Source: Deltaproteobacteria bacterium (GTDB lineage Bacteria; Desulfobacterota; UBA8473). From it: 7,549 nt of DNA. The stretch is taken from positions 1 to 7,549 of the forward strand of contig DAOWME010000146.1 in NCBI GenBank assembly GCA_030643245.1, written 5' to 3'. The translations under genes and the position numbers were made by a program. Below, in pieces: positions 1-6,527 of this stretch. How positions within the stretch are numbered: position 1 is the first letter of the stretch; every line of letters begins with the position of its first letter. The notes beneath the pieces are model-generated. The model was given only the letters and a program-made list of their open reading frames with translations. It was not told the DNA's origin and made no database searches.

Positions 1-32
1 AAATTGATAATTCATTTTTTTTCGTTTCCCGA

Positions 33-112
33 CTGGATTCCCGCCTTCGCGGGAAAGACGGAACTTTATGCACTATTTCTTTATTGTCATTCCCGCGAAG
101 GCGGGAATCCAG
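33..112. repeat. Inverted pair of REP/dRS3-like palindromic repeats
   Basis: Positions 33-55 and 90-112 are exact reverse complements over 23 bp; allowing one mismatch the match extends to 33-59 against 86-112. Each arm is also a hairpin by itself, with TTCCCGC pairing with GCGGGAA around a 4-nt loop (38-44 with 49-55 in the left arm). The pair therefore forms either two small hairpins or one large stem with a loop of about 30 nt. The ATTCCC...GGGAAT core matches the general form of dRS3/REP-type intergenic repeats known from many proteobacterial genomes. A peptide of 68 codons can be read through this block, but it is a translation of the repeat and not a gene. Such repeats are usually multicopy and non-coding; copy number cannot be seen from one window. 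Confidence 0.85.
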
Positions 113-116
113 AATT

Positions 117-240
117 GAAAAAGTGTAAACTGGCAAATGAAAGATGCCGGTATTCCTTTAAGAAAAAGTGTAAACTACTGTATAGCTTTTATGAAGGATG
201 CCAAAAATAATGTAAACTTCTCAAATGAAAATGTAAGTTC
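117..240. repeat. Degenerate direct-repeat block (TGTAAACT units)
   Basis: GAAAAAGTGTAAACT occurs exactly at 117-131 and 162-176, 45 bp apart. The core TGTAAACT recurs at 211-218, and a diverged TGTAAGTT lies at 232-239. CAAATGAAA follows the core at 134-142 and again at 222-230, and ATGAARGATGCC occurs at 137-148 and 191-202. The block is therefore built of partly decayed units of about 42-45 bp, perhaps with a 21-bp sub-period near its right end. It is AT-rich and has no convincing coding potential. It could be the remnant of an insertion-sequence end carrying multiple subterminal repeats (as in the IS21 family), a row of protein-binding sites upstream of mnmG, or a decayed tandem repeat. 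The sequence alone does not decide between these. Confidence 0.6.
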
Positions 241-243
241 AAC

Positions 244-264
244 GAGCTTCAAAATTTCTGATAG
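244..264 (+). promoter_or_regulatory. Leader motif copy 1, upstream of mnmG
   Basis: This 21-bp stretch matches 2205-2225 at 20 of 21 positions; the core TTCAAAATTTCTGATAG is identical in both. It ends 20 nt before the mnmG TTG start, and a GGAGTG Shine-Dalgarno segment follows in both copies. Within it TCAAAATTTCTGA (249-261) is an imperfect dyad in which 5 of 6 arm positions pair. The shared position relative to two gene starts suggests an operator or translation-leader element, but the function is inferred. Confidence 0.45.
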
Positions 265-284
265 AACTTCCTTGGAGTGTTACA

Positions 285-2162
285 TTGCCGCTCTATCAAA
301 AAGAATACGACGTGATGGTGATCGGCGGCGGGCATGCCGGTTGTGAGGCCGCTCTGGCTGCTTCTCGGATGGGGTGTAAGACCTTGCTCTTGACCATAAA
401 CCTCGATAGTGTCGCTTTGATGTCTTGCAATCCGGCTATCGGTGGACTTGCTAAAGGGCAGTTGGTGAAGGAGATAGATGCCCTCGGTGGAGAGATGGGA
501 AAGAATATAGACGCCACCGGCATACAGTTCAGGATTTTGAATACAAGGAAAGGCCCGGCTGTCCAGTCATCTCGAGCACAGGCTGACAGGCAGGCCTATC
601 GCCTGCGCATGAAGGCGGTTCTTGAGGACCAGGATAACCTCGATATTAAACAGACACTTGTGGAAAGGATGTTGGTTGAAGACGGCACTGTTTACGGTGT
701 GGATACCAATATTGGTGAATCCTTTACTGCAAAGACAGTCATAGTTACTACCGGCACATTTTTGAATGGGTTGGTCCACATAGGCCTGGAGCATTTCCCG
801 TCCGGAAGGATGGGCGATCCCCCTTCCGTGAACCTATCTGAGGATTTGAAGGGTCTAGGATTCAGGATCGGGAGGTTGAAGACAGGAACCACCCCTCGAC
901 TCGATGGGAGGACGATAGATTTAGAAAGACTCAAACCACAGGAAGGTGATAACCCACCGATCCCTTTTTCCTTTTCAACCAAAGAGATAGAGCAGAAACA
1001 GGTCCCCTGTCATATTACCTACACCAACCCAAAGACCCATGAGATAATAAGGAGCGGTCTCGATCGCTCTCCTCTCTATACGGGCCGGATAAAGAGTACC
1101 GGTGTTAGGTACTGTCCCTCCATTGAAGACAAGGTAGTGCGTTTTTCCGAAAAGCCCAGGCACCAGGTATTCCTGGAGCCGGAAGGTCTCGATACGGTAG
1201 AGATATATCCCAACGGTCTGTCAACAAGTCTACCCCTTGACATACAGGTGGAGATGCTGAGGAGTATTGAGGGGTTGGAACGGGTGGAAATAATGAGGCC
1301 GGGGTATGGGATTGAATATGACTACATAGACCCCACTCAGTTGAAGGCAACCATGGAGACAAAGCTGGTCAATAATCTATACTGTGCCGGCCAGATCAAT
1401 GGAACTACCGGCTACGAGGAGGCTGCCGCTCAGGGCATGATGGCTGGGATCAATGCAGTCCTGAAGATACGGGATGAGAAGCCCTTTATCCTCGACAGAT
1501 CCGAGGCATATATCGGGGTCCTGATAGACGATCTCGTCACCAAGGGAACCGATGAGCCGTATCGTATGTTCACATCCAGGGCGGAATATCGATTGTTGCT
1601 GAGAGAGGACAACGCGGACCTCCGGTTACGGGACAAGGGCTACCGGTTAGGGTTGGTGAGTGTTGAGGAGTATAACAGGTTTGACCAAAAGGTAAACACA
1701 ATTAAGGGTGAGATAGAGCGTCTTGAGACCACTAAGATCAACCCCGACAGGACTACGAACGAGAAACTGCTTGAGATAGGGAGCAGCCCTATGAATAATG
1801 TACTCAGCCTGGAAGAGCTTCTGAGAAGACCCGAGATATCATACAAAGATCTGAAGATGTTTGACCACTCAACCTACTCCGAGCTGTCCCGTAGTGAGGC
1901 CCGTCAGGTGGAGATTCAAATCAAGTATAGGGGGTATATAGAGAGGCAGAGGGGAGAGATACGAAAATTCAAAAAGATGGAAGGGCTTGGCATACCCCGT
2001 GACTTTGACTTTGAGAATATCCCGGGGTTGTCGAATGAGGTGAGAGAGAAATTTTTGAAGATAAGACCCCTTTCTCTCGGACAGGCATCCCGGATCTCCG
2101 GGGTTACGCCCGCGGCAATATCCATATTGACCGTGTGTATGAAGAAGTTGGGGTATATATGA
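285..2162 (+). CDS. mnmG: tRNA uridine-5-carboxymethylaminomethyl modification enzyme MnmG (GidA)
   Basis: MnmG is a FAD-dependent cytoplasmic enzyme. With the GTPase MnmE it builds the (carboxymethyl)aminomethyl group on C5 of wobble uridine 34 in certain tRNAs, which supports decoding accuracy and frame maintenance. The 625-residue product is close to the family's usual length of about 630. Visible features are the N-terminal Rossmann FAD loop GGGHAG (residues 14-19), the SCNPAIGG motif with Cys48, LNTRKGPAV followed by RAQADR (85-102), the family signature YCPSIEDK with Cys277 (276-283), and the second FAD signature AGQINGTTGYEEA (368-380). The C-terminal helical region ends in the conserved GQASRISGVTPAA segment. 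Both cysteines match those implicated in catalysis in the family. Translation starts at TTG 285, preceded 7 nt upstream by GGAG (274-277); there is no in-frame ATG before the FAD loop. rsmG often follows mnmG in bacteria, but here an NAD-salvage gene follows after about 75 bp. The gene appears intact. Confidence 0.98.
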   Translation: MPLYQKEYDVMVIGGGHAGCEAALAASRMGCKTLLLTINLDSVALMSCNPAIGGLAKGQLVKEIDALGGEMGKNIDATGIQFRILNTRKGPAVQSSRAQADRQAYRLRMKAVLEDQDNLDIKQTLVERMLVEDGTVYGVDTNIGESFTAKTVIVTTGTFLNGLVHIGLEHFPSGRMGDPPSVNLSEDLKGLGFRIGRLKTGTTPRLDGRTIDLERLKPQEGDNPPIPFSFSTKEIEQKQVPCHITYTNPKTHEIIRSGLDRSPLYTGRIKSTGVRYCPSIEDKVVRFSEKPRHQVFLEPEGLDTVEIYPNGLSTSLPLDIQVEMLRSIEGLERVEIMRPGYGIEYDYIDPTQLKATMETKLVNNLYCAGQINGTTGYEEAAAQGMMAGINAVLKIRDEKPFILDRSEAYIGVLIDDLVTKGTDEPYRMFTSRAEYRLLLREDNADLRLRDKGYRLGLVSVEEYNRFDQKVNTIKGEIERLETTKINPDRTTNEKLLEIGSSPMNNVLSLEELLRRPEISYKDLKMFDHSTYSELSRSEARQVEIQIKYRGYIERQRGEIRKFKKMEGLGIPRDFDFENIPGLSNEVREKFLKIRPLSLGQASRISGVTPAAISILTVCMKKLGYI

Positions 2163-2204
2163 GTTATGGCGTGAGGCACGAGGTCTAGGGTGAAAAAATT
2201 AATT

Positions 2205-2225
2205 GAGTTTCAAAATTTCTGATAG
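2205..2225 (+). promoter_or_regulatory. Leader motif copy 2, upstream of nicotinate phosphoribosyltransferase
   Basis: This is the second copy of the 21-bp motif at 244-264, with one mismatch (T for C at the fourth position). It ends 12 nt before the GTG 2238 start and overlaps the beginning of the AGGAGGG Shine-Dalgarno. The imperfect dyad lies at 2210-2222. The two copies differ in the spacing between the motif and the following GGAGTG (9 nt in copy 1, 3 nt here). Its role is unknown; a shared operator or a duplicated leader is inferred. Confidence 0.45.
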
Positions 2226-2230
2226 GAGGG
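2224..2230 (+). promoter_or_regulatory. Ribosome binding site that decides the start at 2238
   Basis: AGGAGGG is a near-perfect Shine-Dalgarno. It lies 1 nt before an in-frame GTG at 2232, too close for initiation, but 7 nt before the in-frame GTG at 2238, which is ideal. The start at 2238 is therefore preferred. Confidence 0.75.
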
Positions 2231-2237
2231 AGTGAAT

Positions 2238-3395
2238 GTGTTTCATATCGTAACTTCCCAGGACATAAAGGACGGCAAGGCAACTGACATTTATTTCCCC
2301 AGAACCCTTGATATCCTCAGGGCCAGGGGGATAGACAAGAGGGTTAAAGCTGAGGTCATAGCCAAGAAATTGCCGCGAGATTGGGAGTGGGCGGTTTTGA
2401 CAGGGGTGGAGGAGTGCGCAAAACTCCTGGAAGGGCTAAATGTGAATGTGAAGTGTCTCGCCGAAGGCACCCTGTTCAGGGACCATGATCCGGTTTTTGA
2501 GATAGAAGGCAATTACACTGACTTCGGATCTTACGAGACTTCCCTTTTGGGGTTTCTCTGTCAGGCCTCGGGTGTGGCTTCGGCTGCGGCTAGATGCCGG
2601 AAAGCTGCCGGAGAGAGGGTCGTGATAAGTTTCGGCTCCAGACGAATGCACCCGGCCATCTCTCCCATGATAGACAGAAGCGCCTTTATCGGTGGATGCG
2701 ATGGGGTGTCTTCTGTTGTGGGCGCTGAACTCATAGGGGAAGAACCCGTGGGTACTATGCCCCATGCACTTATCCTCATTATGGGGGACACGTTAGAGGC
2801 AACTGAGGCCTTCGATGAAGTAATCGAGAAAAAGGTAAGGAGAGTTTCTCTAATAGACACGTTCAATGATGAGAAGTTTGAGGCTATACGGGTAGCGGAT
2901 GTCCTGGGCAAGGATCTATTTGCCGTGAGGTTGGACACACCTTCATCGAGAAGGGGAGATTTTCTGGAGATTATGAGGGAGGTTCGTTGGGAACTTGACA
3001 TAAGGGGCCACAATAATGTAAAACTCTTTGTCAGTGGAGGACTGGATGAGAGGAGTATCTTTAAACTCAACCCCCTGGCGAATGCTTATGGGATAGGGAC
3101 ATCCATTTCCAGCGCCCCGGTCGTGGATTTTTCTTTCGATATAGTGGAAATAGATGGGACCCCCCTGGCAAAGAGAGGAAAGATGTCGGGGAGCAAGAAG
3201 CTCCTCAGGTGCCCGAGTTGTTTCTCGCTTCAGTTTGTCCCGCAAAGTGCGCCGGAAGGCGTGTGCCAATGTGGAAACAGTCTTAAGACCCTTACGAGGC
3301 CTCTCATAGAAAATGGGAGATTGATCGGAGACCTACCAAGGCCTCAAGAGATAAGGGCAGTTGTGTTGGATCAGCTGCGACATTTCGGGATCTGA
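2238..3395 (+). CDS. pncB: Nicotinate phosphoribosyltransferase, archaeal-type short form with zinc-knuckle-like C-terminus
   Basis: The enzyme joins nicotinate and phosphoribosyl pyrophosphate to give nicotinate mononucleotide, the first step of the Preiss-Handler NAD salvage route, in the cytoplasm. At 385 residues from the preferred start it matches the compact form known from archaea such as Thermoplasma, not the longer E. coli-type PncB. Visible features are GSRRMHP (133-139), GTMPHAL with His176 (the position expected for the catalytic histidine), SLIDTF (204-209), RLDTPSSRRGDF starting at Arg231, the SGGLDE loop (266-271) and the phosphate-binding GIGTS (285-289). Residues Cys325, Cys328, Cys343 and Cys345 form a C-x2-C...C-x-C cluster, as in the zinc-knuckle-like tail of the archaeal enzymes. 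The start could be GTG 2232 (two residues longer), but Shine-Dalgarno spacing favours 2238. The related quinolinate phosphoribosyltransferase is less likely because it is shorter and lacks this tail. Its 5' leader motif is shared with mnmG. The gene looks complete. Confidence 0.9.
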   Translation: MFHIVTSQDIKDGKATDIYFPRTLDILRARGIDKRVKAEVIAKKLPRDWEWAVLTGVEECAKLLEGLNVNVKCLAEGTLFRDHDPVFEIEGNYTDFGSYETSLLGFLCQASGVASAAARCRKAAGERVVISFGSRRMHPAISPMIDRSAFIGGCDGVSSVVGAELIGEEPVGTMPHALILIMGDTLEATEAFDEVIEKKVRRVSLIDTFNDEKFEAIRVADVLGKDLFAVRLDTPSSRRGDFLEIMREVRWELDIRGHNNVKLFVSGGLDERSIFKLNPLANAYGIGTSISSAPVVDFSFDIVEIDGTPLAKRGKMSGSKKLLRCPSCFSLQFVPQSAPEGVCQCGNSLKTLTRPLIENGRLIGDLPRPQEIRAVVLDQLRHFGI

Positions 3396-3448
3396 GGTCA
3401 AGGCCGTGACTCTGATATATCCAAATCTCGGGAAGGAGACACTATAAT

Positions 3449-3868
3449 ATGCGGTCAGATAGTTTGTTCGACCAGATAAAAAAGCTCAATTCAGAGATGG
3501 AAAGGCATTTTTTTCGCCTGTTCAGTCCTGAACATCCCCTCCGGTCCTTGCCTGAAGAGAAGTGGCAACCATACACGGATATCTATGAGACGAAGAATGC
3601 GCTGGTGGTCAAGATGGAGCTGGCAGGGGTAAAGAAGGAAGACTTCTCCGTGGATTTTTGTCAGGATCGGCTTATAATCAGGGGGGGAAGGAAGGACTTT
3701 ACTCGTGGAGAAAAGAGGATTTACTACCAGATGGAGATTAATTACAGCGAATTTGAGAGGATCATAATACTGCCCAATTCTGTGAGGGAAGTGGACGTCA
3801 AGGCAGAGTACAAGGATGGTTTTTTAATCATAACCATATCAAAAGATCCTGCCAGGGTTACTAGATAG
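3449..3868 (+). CDS. Small heat-shock protein, Hsp20/alpha-crystallin family
   Basis: This is an ATP-independent cytoplasmic holding chaperone that binds unfolding proteins during stress. The 139-residue product has a short N-terminal arm with the aromatic FF pair (residues 21-22). An alpha-crystallin domain follows from about 40 to 132: DIYETKNALVVKMELAGV (44-61), a beta-rich middle including LIIRGGR (75-81), and the family hallmark A-x4-G-F-L at Ala119-Gly124-Phe125-Leu126. The C-terminal tail after the last strand is only KDPARVTR, and I see no I-x-I/V motif, which in many relatives anchors higher oligomers. ATG 3449 is preceded by GGAAGGAG (3431-3438). It lies 53 bp after pncB and originally just upstream of lon, fitting a proteostasis operon. 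The MITE-like element begins at its stop codon, but removing the element regenerates the same TAG, so the short tail is not explained by truncation through the insertion. Confidence 0.95.
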   Translation: MRSDSLFDQIKKLNSEMERHFFRLFSPEHPLRSLPEEKWQPYTDIYETKNALVVKMELAGVKKEDFSVDFCQDRLIIRGGRKDFTRGEKRIYYQMEINYSEFERIIILPNSVREVDVKAEYKDGFLIITISKDPARVTR

Positions 3869-4056
3869 TGTCCATCCAGAAATGGACTTCTTGAGAAAAG
3901 GACACGAGTTGGTTTCCAGTTCAGAAATGAGCAATTTTTTCTCTGAGCAAGGCCGCACGACGGTTTGCGCCTAGGCATACATGATCGTACGTCGCAGGCG
4001 GAAACCTGAGGAGAACGCAGCTCAGGGGAAAAAGGGCCATTTCTGGATGGAAACTA
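3866..4056. mobile_element. MITE-like element with ~20-bp terminal inverted repeats and TA flanks
   Basis: Positions 3866-3885 and 4037-4056 are reverse complements at 19 of 20 positions; the inner 15 bp, TCCATCCAGAAATGG at 3871-3885, match perfectly. The outermost dinucleotide is TA at both ends (3866-3867 and 4055-4056), as expected for a TA target duplication of the IS630/Tc1-mariner type; the element proper is then 3868-4054, 187 bp. Each terminus also folds alone (GTCCAT 3870-3875 with ATGGAC 3882-3887; CCAT 4037-4040 with ATGG 4047-4050). Internal stems include CGACG/CGTCG (3958-3962, 3990-3994) and CCTGAG/CTCAGG (4005-4010, 4021-4026). No ORF in it looks like a gene. Deleting one TA plus the element joins TAG to TTAAATAAGGAG and leaves 17 nt before the lon ATG, a normal operon junction. 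This supports a recent-looking non-autonomous insertion. An alternative is a structured regulatory RNA that arose in place. The family name is inference. Confidence 0.7.
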
Positions 4057-4063
4057 GTTAAAT

Positions 4064-4069
4064 AAGGAG
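4064..4069 (+). promoter_or_regulatory. lon ribosome binding site
   Basis: AAGGAG lies 5 nt before ATG 4075 and just outside the right end of the MITE-like element, so the insertion left lon translation signals intact. Confidence 0.75.
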
Positions 4070-4074
4070 ATACT

Positions 4075-6450
4075 ATGGCTTCATCAGAGTCAAAGAATAC
4101 CACTTCGGAAGAAACAGAGATAGGTGTCGAGCTGTTAGACGAGAAGATTCCGGACGAGTTGGCTATCATACCCATCGATGAAATGGTTATCTACCCACAT
4201 ACGGTTGTCCCCCTTGCTATTGTGGGTAAGAGCAGCACTGATGCTATTGATTACGCCATGTCGCTTAACAAGATGGTGGGCGCCCTTGCAATAAAATTCA
4301 AGGATAAACCGAAGATAAACGAGGAAGACCTTTACGAGATAGGATCGGTCATGTCGATCCATAAGATGTGGAAGATGCCCGACGGTAGTATGAGGCTCGT
4401 CATACAGGGTATGGAGAAGATGAGGGTGACTCAGTTCTTACAGAAAGAGCCGTTCTTTAAGGCAAGGATAGAGGTTATACCGGAAAAGGAAGAGACCGGG
4501 GACAGGATAGGGGCGCTGATGACGACTATATCGTCTCAGTACCACAAGATGGTGCAACTTGTTCCTTATATACCGGATGAACTTCAGGCAGCGGTGATGA
4601 ATATCCATGAACCCCTGAAGCTTGCCTATTTTGTTGCCACGATGGTCAAGATGAAACTGGAGGAGGGCCAGGAGATACTGGAAATGGAGAATGTGGAGGA
4701 TAAGCTCACGAAACTCCTGTCCGTGTTGAATCGGGAACTGGAATTATTAGAGTTGGGAGGTAAGATACAGTCTCAAGTAAAGAGTGAGATGGATAAAAGT
4801 CAGAGAGAGTATTATCTTAGGCAGCAGTTGAAGGCCATCCAGCAAGAACTTGGTATGACTGATGAAAGGCAGGTAGAGGTGGACGAGATCAGGGCCAAGA
4901 TAGAGGAAGCCGACCTGCCGGAGTATGTGTTGGAGGAGGTTGATAAAGAACTAAAGCGATTTGAGACGTTGCCGCCGGCATCAGCGGAACATACTGTCAT
5001 CAGGACATACCTTGACTGGCTTGTCGAACTTCCTTGGAATAAGGGGACAGAAGACAACCTTAATCTACCAAAAGCTGAAAAGGTATTGCAGAAAGACCAC
5101 TATGATTTACAGGAAGTTAAAGAGAGGATTGTAGAATATCTCGCTGTGAGAAAGCTAAAAGATGACATGAAGGGTCCTATCCTTTGCTTTGTCGGACCTC
5201 CGGGCGTGGGCAAGACATCCCTGGGGCAGTCCATAGCCAGGGCGTTAGGGAGAAAATTTTTCCGGATGTCATTGGGAGGGGTACGAGACGAAGCGGAGAT
5301 GCGTGGTCATCGGCGCACGTATATAGGCGCCATGCCGGGTCGTATAATCCAGGGTATAAGACGGGTCAAATCAAACAATCCTGTTTTTATGCTTGATGAG
5401 ATAGACAAGGTGGGGTCCGATTTTCGAGGAGATCCCTCTTCCGCCCTTTTGGAGATTTTGGACCCGGAACAGAACAGCTCGTTCAGTGATCACTATATTG
5501 ATCTTCCATTCGATTTATCGAAGACTATGTTTATAACCACGGCCAATGTGCTTGATACTATCCAACCCGCGCTTCGAGATCGGATGGAGGTGCTCAGGTT
5601 GCCCGGGTACACCGATGAAGAAAAGATCGGTATCGCCAAGAAATATCTGATACCCAAGCAGTTGAAAGAGCATGGGTTGAAGGCCAAGGATGTAAAGTTT
5701 CAGAAAAACGCAATACGAAAGATTATTACGGGTTACACGAGAGAGGCAGGTGTCAGGAACTTGGAGAGACAAATCGCCAGGGTTTGTCGGAAAGTAGCCT
5801 ATCAAGTGGCTACAGAGAAGCGTGAATCCGCGGTTATCTCGGTGAATAGACTATACGACTTTTTAGGCCCCGAGCAAGTCTTCCTGGAGGTAGCGAAGAG
5901 GACGTCGCATCCTGGAGTCGCTACCGGGCTGGCATGGACAGAATCAGGGGGGGACATACTCTTCGTTGAGGCGGTGAAGATGCCAGGAAAGAAAGGTCTT
6001 TCCCTCACCGGCAGTATGGGAGACGTTATGCAGGAATCGGCCAAAGCTGCCCTGAGTTACGTGCGTTCAAAGAGCAAGGAGCTCAATATTGATGTTGATT
6101 TCTTCGAGAAATATGATCTTCACCTCCACGTGCCGGCAGGTGCAATTCCCAAAGACGGACCTTCTGCCGGCATAACGATGGCTACGGCGTTAGCTTCCAC
6201 CCTCACTGAAAAACCGGTCAGGAGTGACCTGGCCATGACAGGGGAGATAACCTTGGCCGGTACCGTCTTGCCCATAGGGGGTGTGAAAGAAAAGGTGCTG
6301 GCTGCCAAGCGAGCCGGCATAAAGACAGTAATACTCCCGAAAAGGAATGAAAAAGACGTGGCTGAGATTGAGGAAGAGTTGAGGAAGAATATGGAGTTCC
6401 TTTTCGTGGAGGATGTGGAGGATGTCCTGCGATTGGCCTTTCTCAGTTGA
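4075..6450 (+). CDS. lon: ATP-dependent Lon protease (LonA type)
   Basis: Lon is a cytoplasmic homohexameric AAA+ serine protease that unfolds and degrades damaged proteins and selected regulators. The 791-residue product is close to E. coli Lon (784). After a short acidic leader comes the LON substrate-binding domain (about 28-220), then the helical linker with REYYLRQQLKAIQQELG (244-260). The AAA+ module shows Walker A GPPGVGKTS (374-382, Lys380), Walker B VFMLDEID (437-444, Asp441/Glu442), sensor-1 TTAN (488-491, Asn491) and sensor-2 Arg561. The protease domain carries KDGPSAG with catalytic Ser697 and PIGGVKEK with catalytic Lys740, the 43-residue spacing seen in E. coli Lon. No residue essential to ATPase or protease activity is missing, and no transmembrane insertion of the LonB type is present. 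The start is set by ATG 4075 with AAGGAG 5 nt upstream. The MITE-like element sits directly upstream, so co-transcription with hsp20 may be altered. I see no CIRCE or other clear heat-shock operator. Confidence 0.99.
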   Translation: MASSESKNTTSEETEIGVELLDEKIPDELAIIPIDEMVIYPHTVVPLAIVGKSSTDAIDYAMSLNKMVGALAIKFKDKPKINEEDLYEIGSVMSIHKMWKMPDGSMRLVIQGMEKMRVTQFLQKEPFFKARIEVIPEKEETGDRIGALMTTISSQYHKMVQLVPYIPDELQAAVMNIHEPLKLAYFVATMVKMKLEEGQEILEMENVEDKLTKLLSVLNRELELLELGGKIQSQVKSEMDKSQREYYLRQQLKAIQQELGMTDERQVEVDEIRAKIEEADLPEYVLEEVDKELKRFETLPPASAEHTVIRTYLDWLVELPWNKGTEDNLNLPKAEKVLQKDHYDLQEVKERIVEYLAVRKLKDDMKGPILCFVGPPGVGKTSLGQSIARALGRKFFRMSLGGVRDEAEMRGHRRTYIGAMPGRIIQGIRRVKSNNPVFMLDEIDKVGSDFRGDPSSALLEILDPEQNSSFSDHYIDLPFDLSKTMFITTANVLDTIQPALRDRMEVLRLPGYTDEEKIGIAKKYLIPKQLKEHGLKAKDVKFQKNAIRKIITGYTREAGVRNLERQIARVCRKVAYQVATEKRESAVISVNRLYDFLGPEQVFLEVAKRTSHPGVATGLAWTESGGDILFVEAVKMPGKKGLSLTGSMGDVMQESAKAALSYVRSKSKELNIDVDFFEKYDLHLHVPAGAIPKDGPSAGITMATALASTLTEKPVRSDLAMTGEITLAGTVLPIGGVKEKVLAAKRAGIKTVILPKRNEKDVAEIEEELRKNMEFLFVEDVEDVLRLAFLS

Positions 6451-6462
6451 CGGAGGACAAGA

Positions 6463-6483
6463 ATGAAGAAGTCGTCGGGTTGA
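6463..6483 (+). other. Possible six-codon leader ORF between lon and pcm
   Basis: Directly after the lon stop, GGAGG (6452-6456) stands 6 nt before an ATG that opens the six-codon frame MKKSSG, ending at TGA 6483. The ribosome binding site is stronger than that of pcm, whose start follows 44 nt later. It may be a translated leader, the stub of a decayed gene, or chance. Nothing besides the Shine-Dalgarno and its spacing supports translation. Confidence 0.2.
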
Positions 6484-6527
6484 CGTGAGACAAGGTAAGG
6501 GACGTAGATACGAAGAAGAGATGCTTT

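Noticed and set aside
158..186. TTAAGA-N17-TATAGC as an mnmG promoter
   Set aside because: Both hexamers match the consensus at only four positions, expected by chance in AT-rich DNA, and they lie within the degenerate repeat block.
117..240. CRISPR array
   Set aside because: The repeated units are degenerate, unequally spaced and as long as the would-be spacers, with no consistent repeat-spacer alternation and no cas gene.
2561..3070. Long antisense open frame of 169 codons opposite pncB
   Set aside because: It is a shadow of the real gene: serine- and leucine-rich antisense translation with no recognisable domain and no ribosome binding site of note.
3397..3410. Near-palindrome GTCA-a-GGCC-g-TGAC between pncB and hsp20 as operator or terminator
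   Set aside because: It is short, has no T-run and begins directly after the pncB stop; one 14-bp imperfect dyad is not enough evidence.
3443..3448. TATAAT directly before the hsp20 ATG as a -10 promoter box
   Set aside because: It lies between the Shine-Dalgarno and the start codon, so transcripts from it would lack the ribosome binding site, and no -35-like hexamer lies at the right distance.
6480..6510. TTGACG followed by TAGATA as a pcm promoter
   Set aside because: The -35 match is good, but the -10 candidate matches only about three of six positions and needs a 19-nt spacer.
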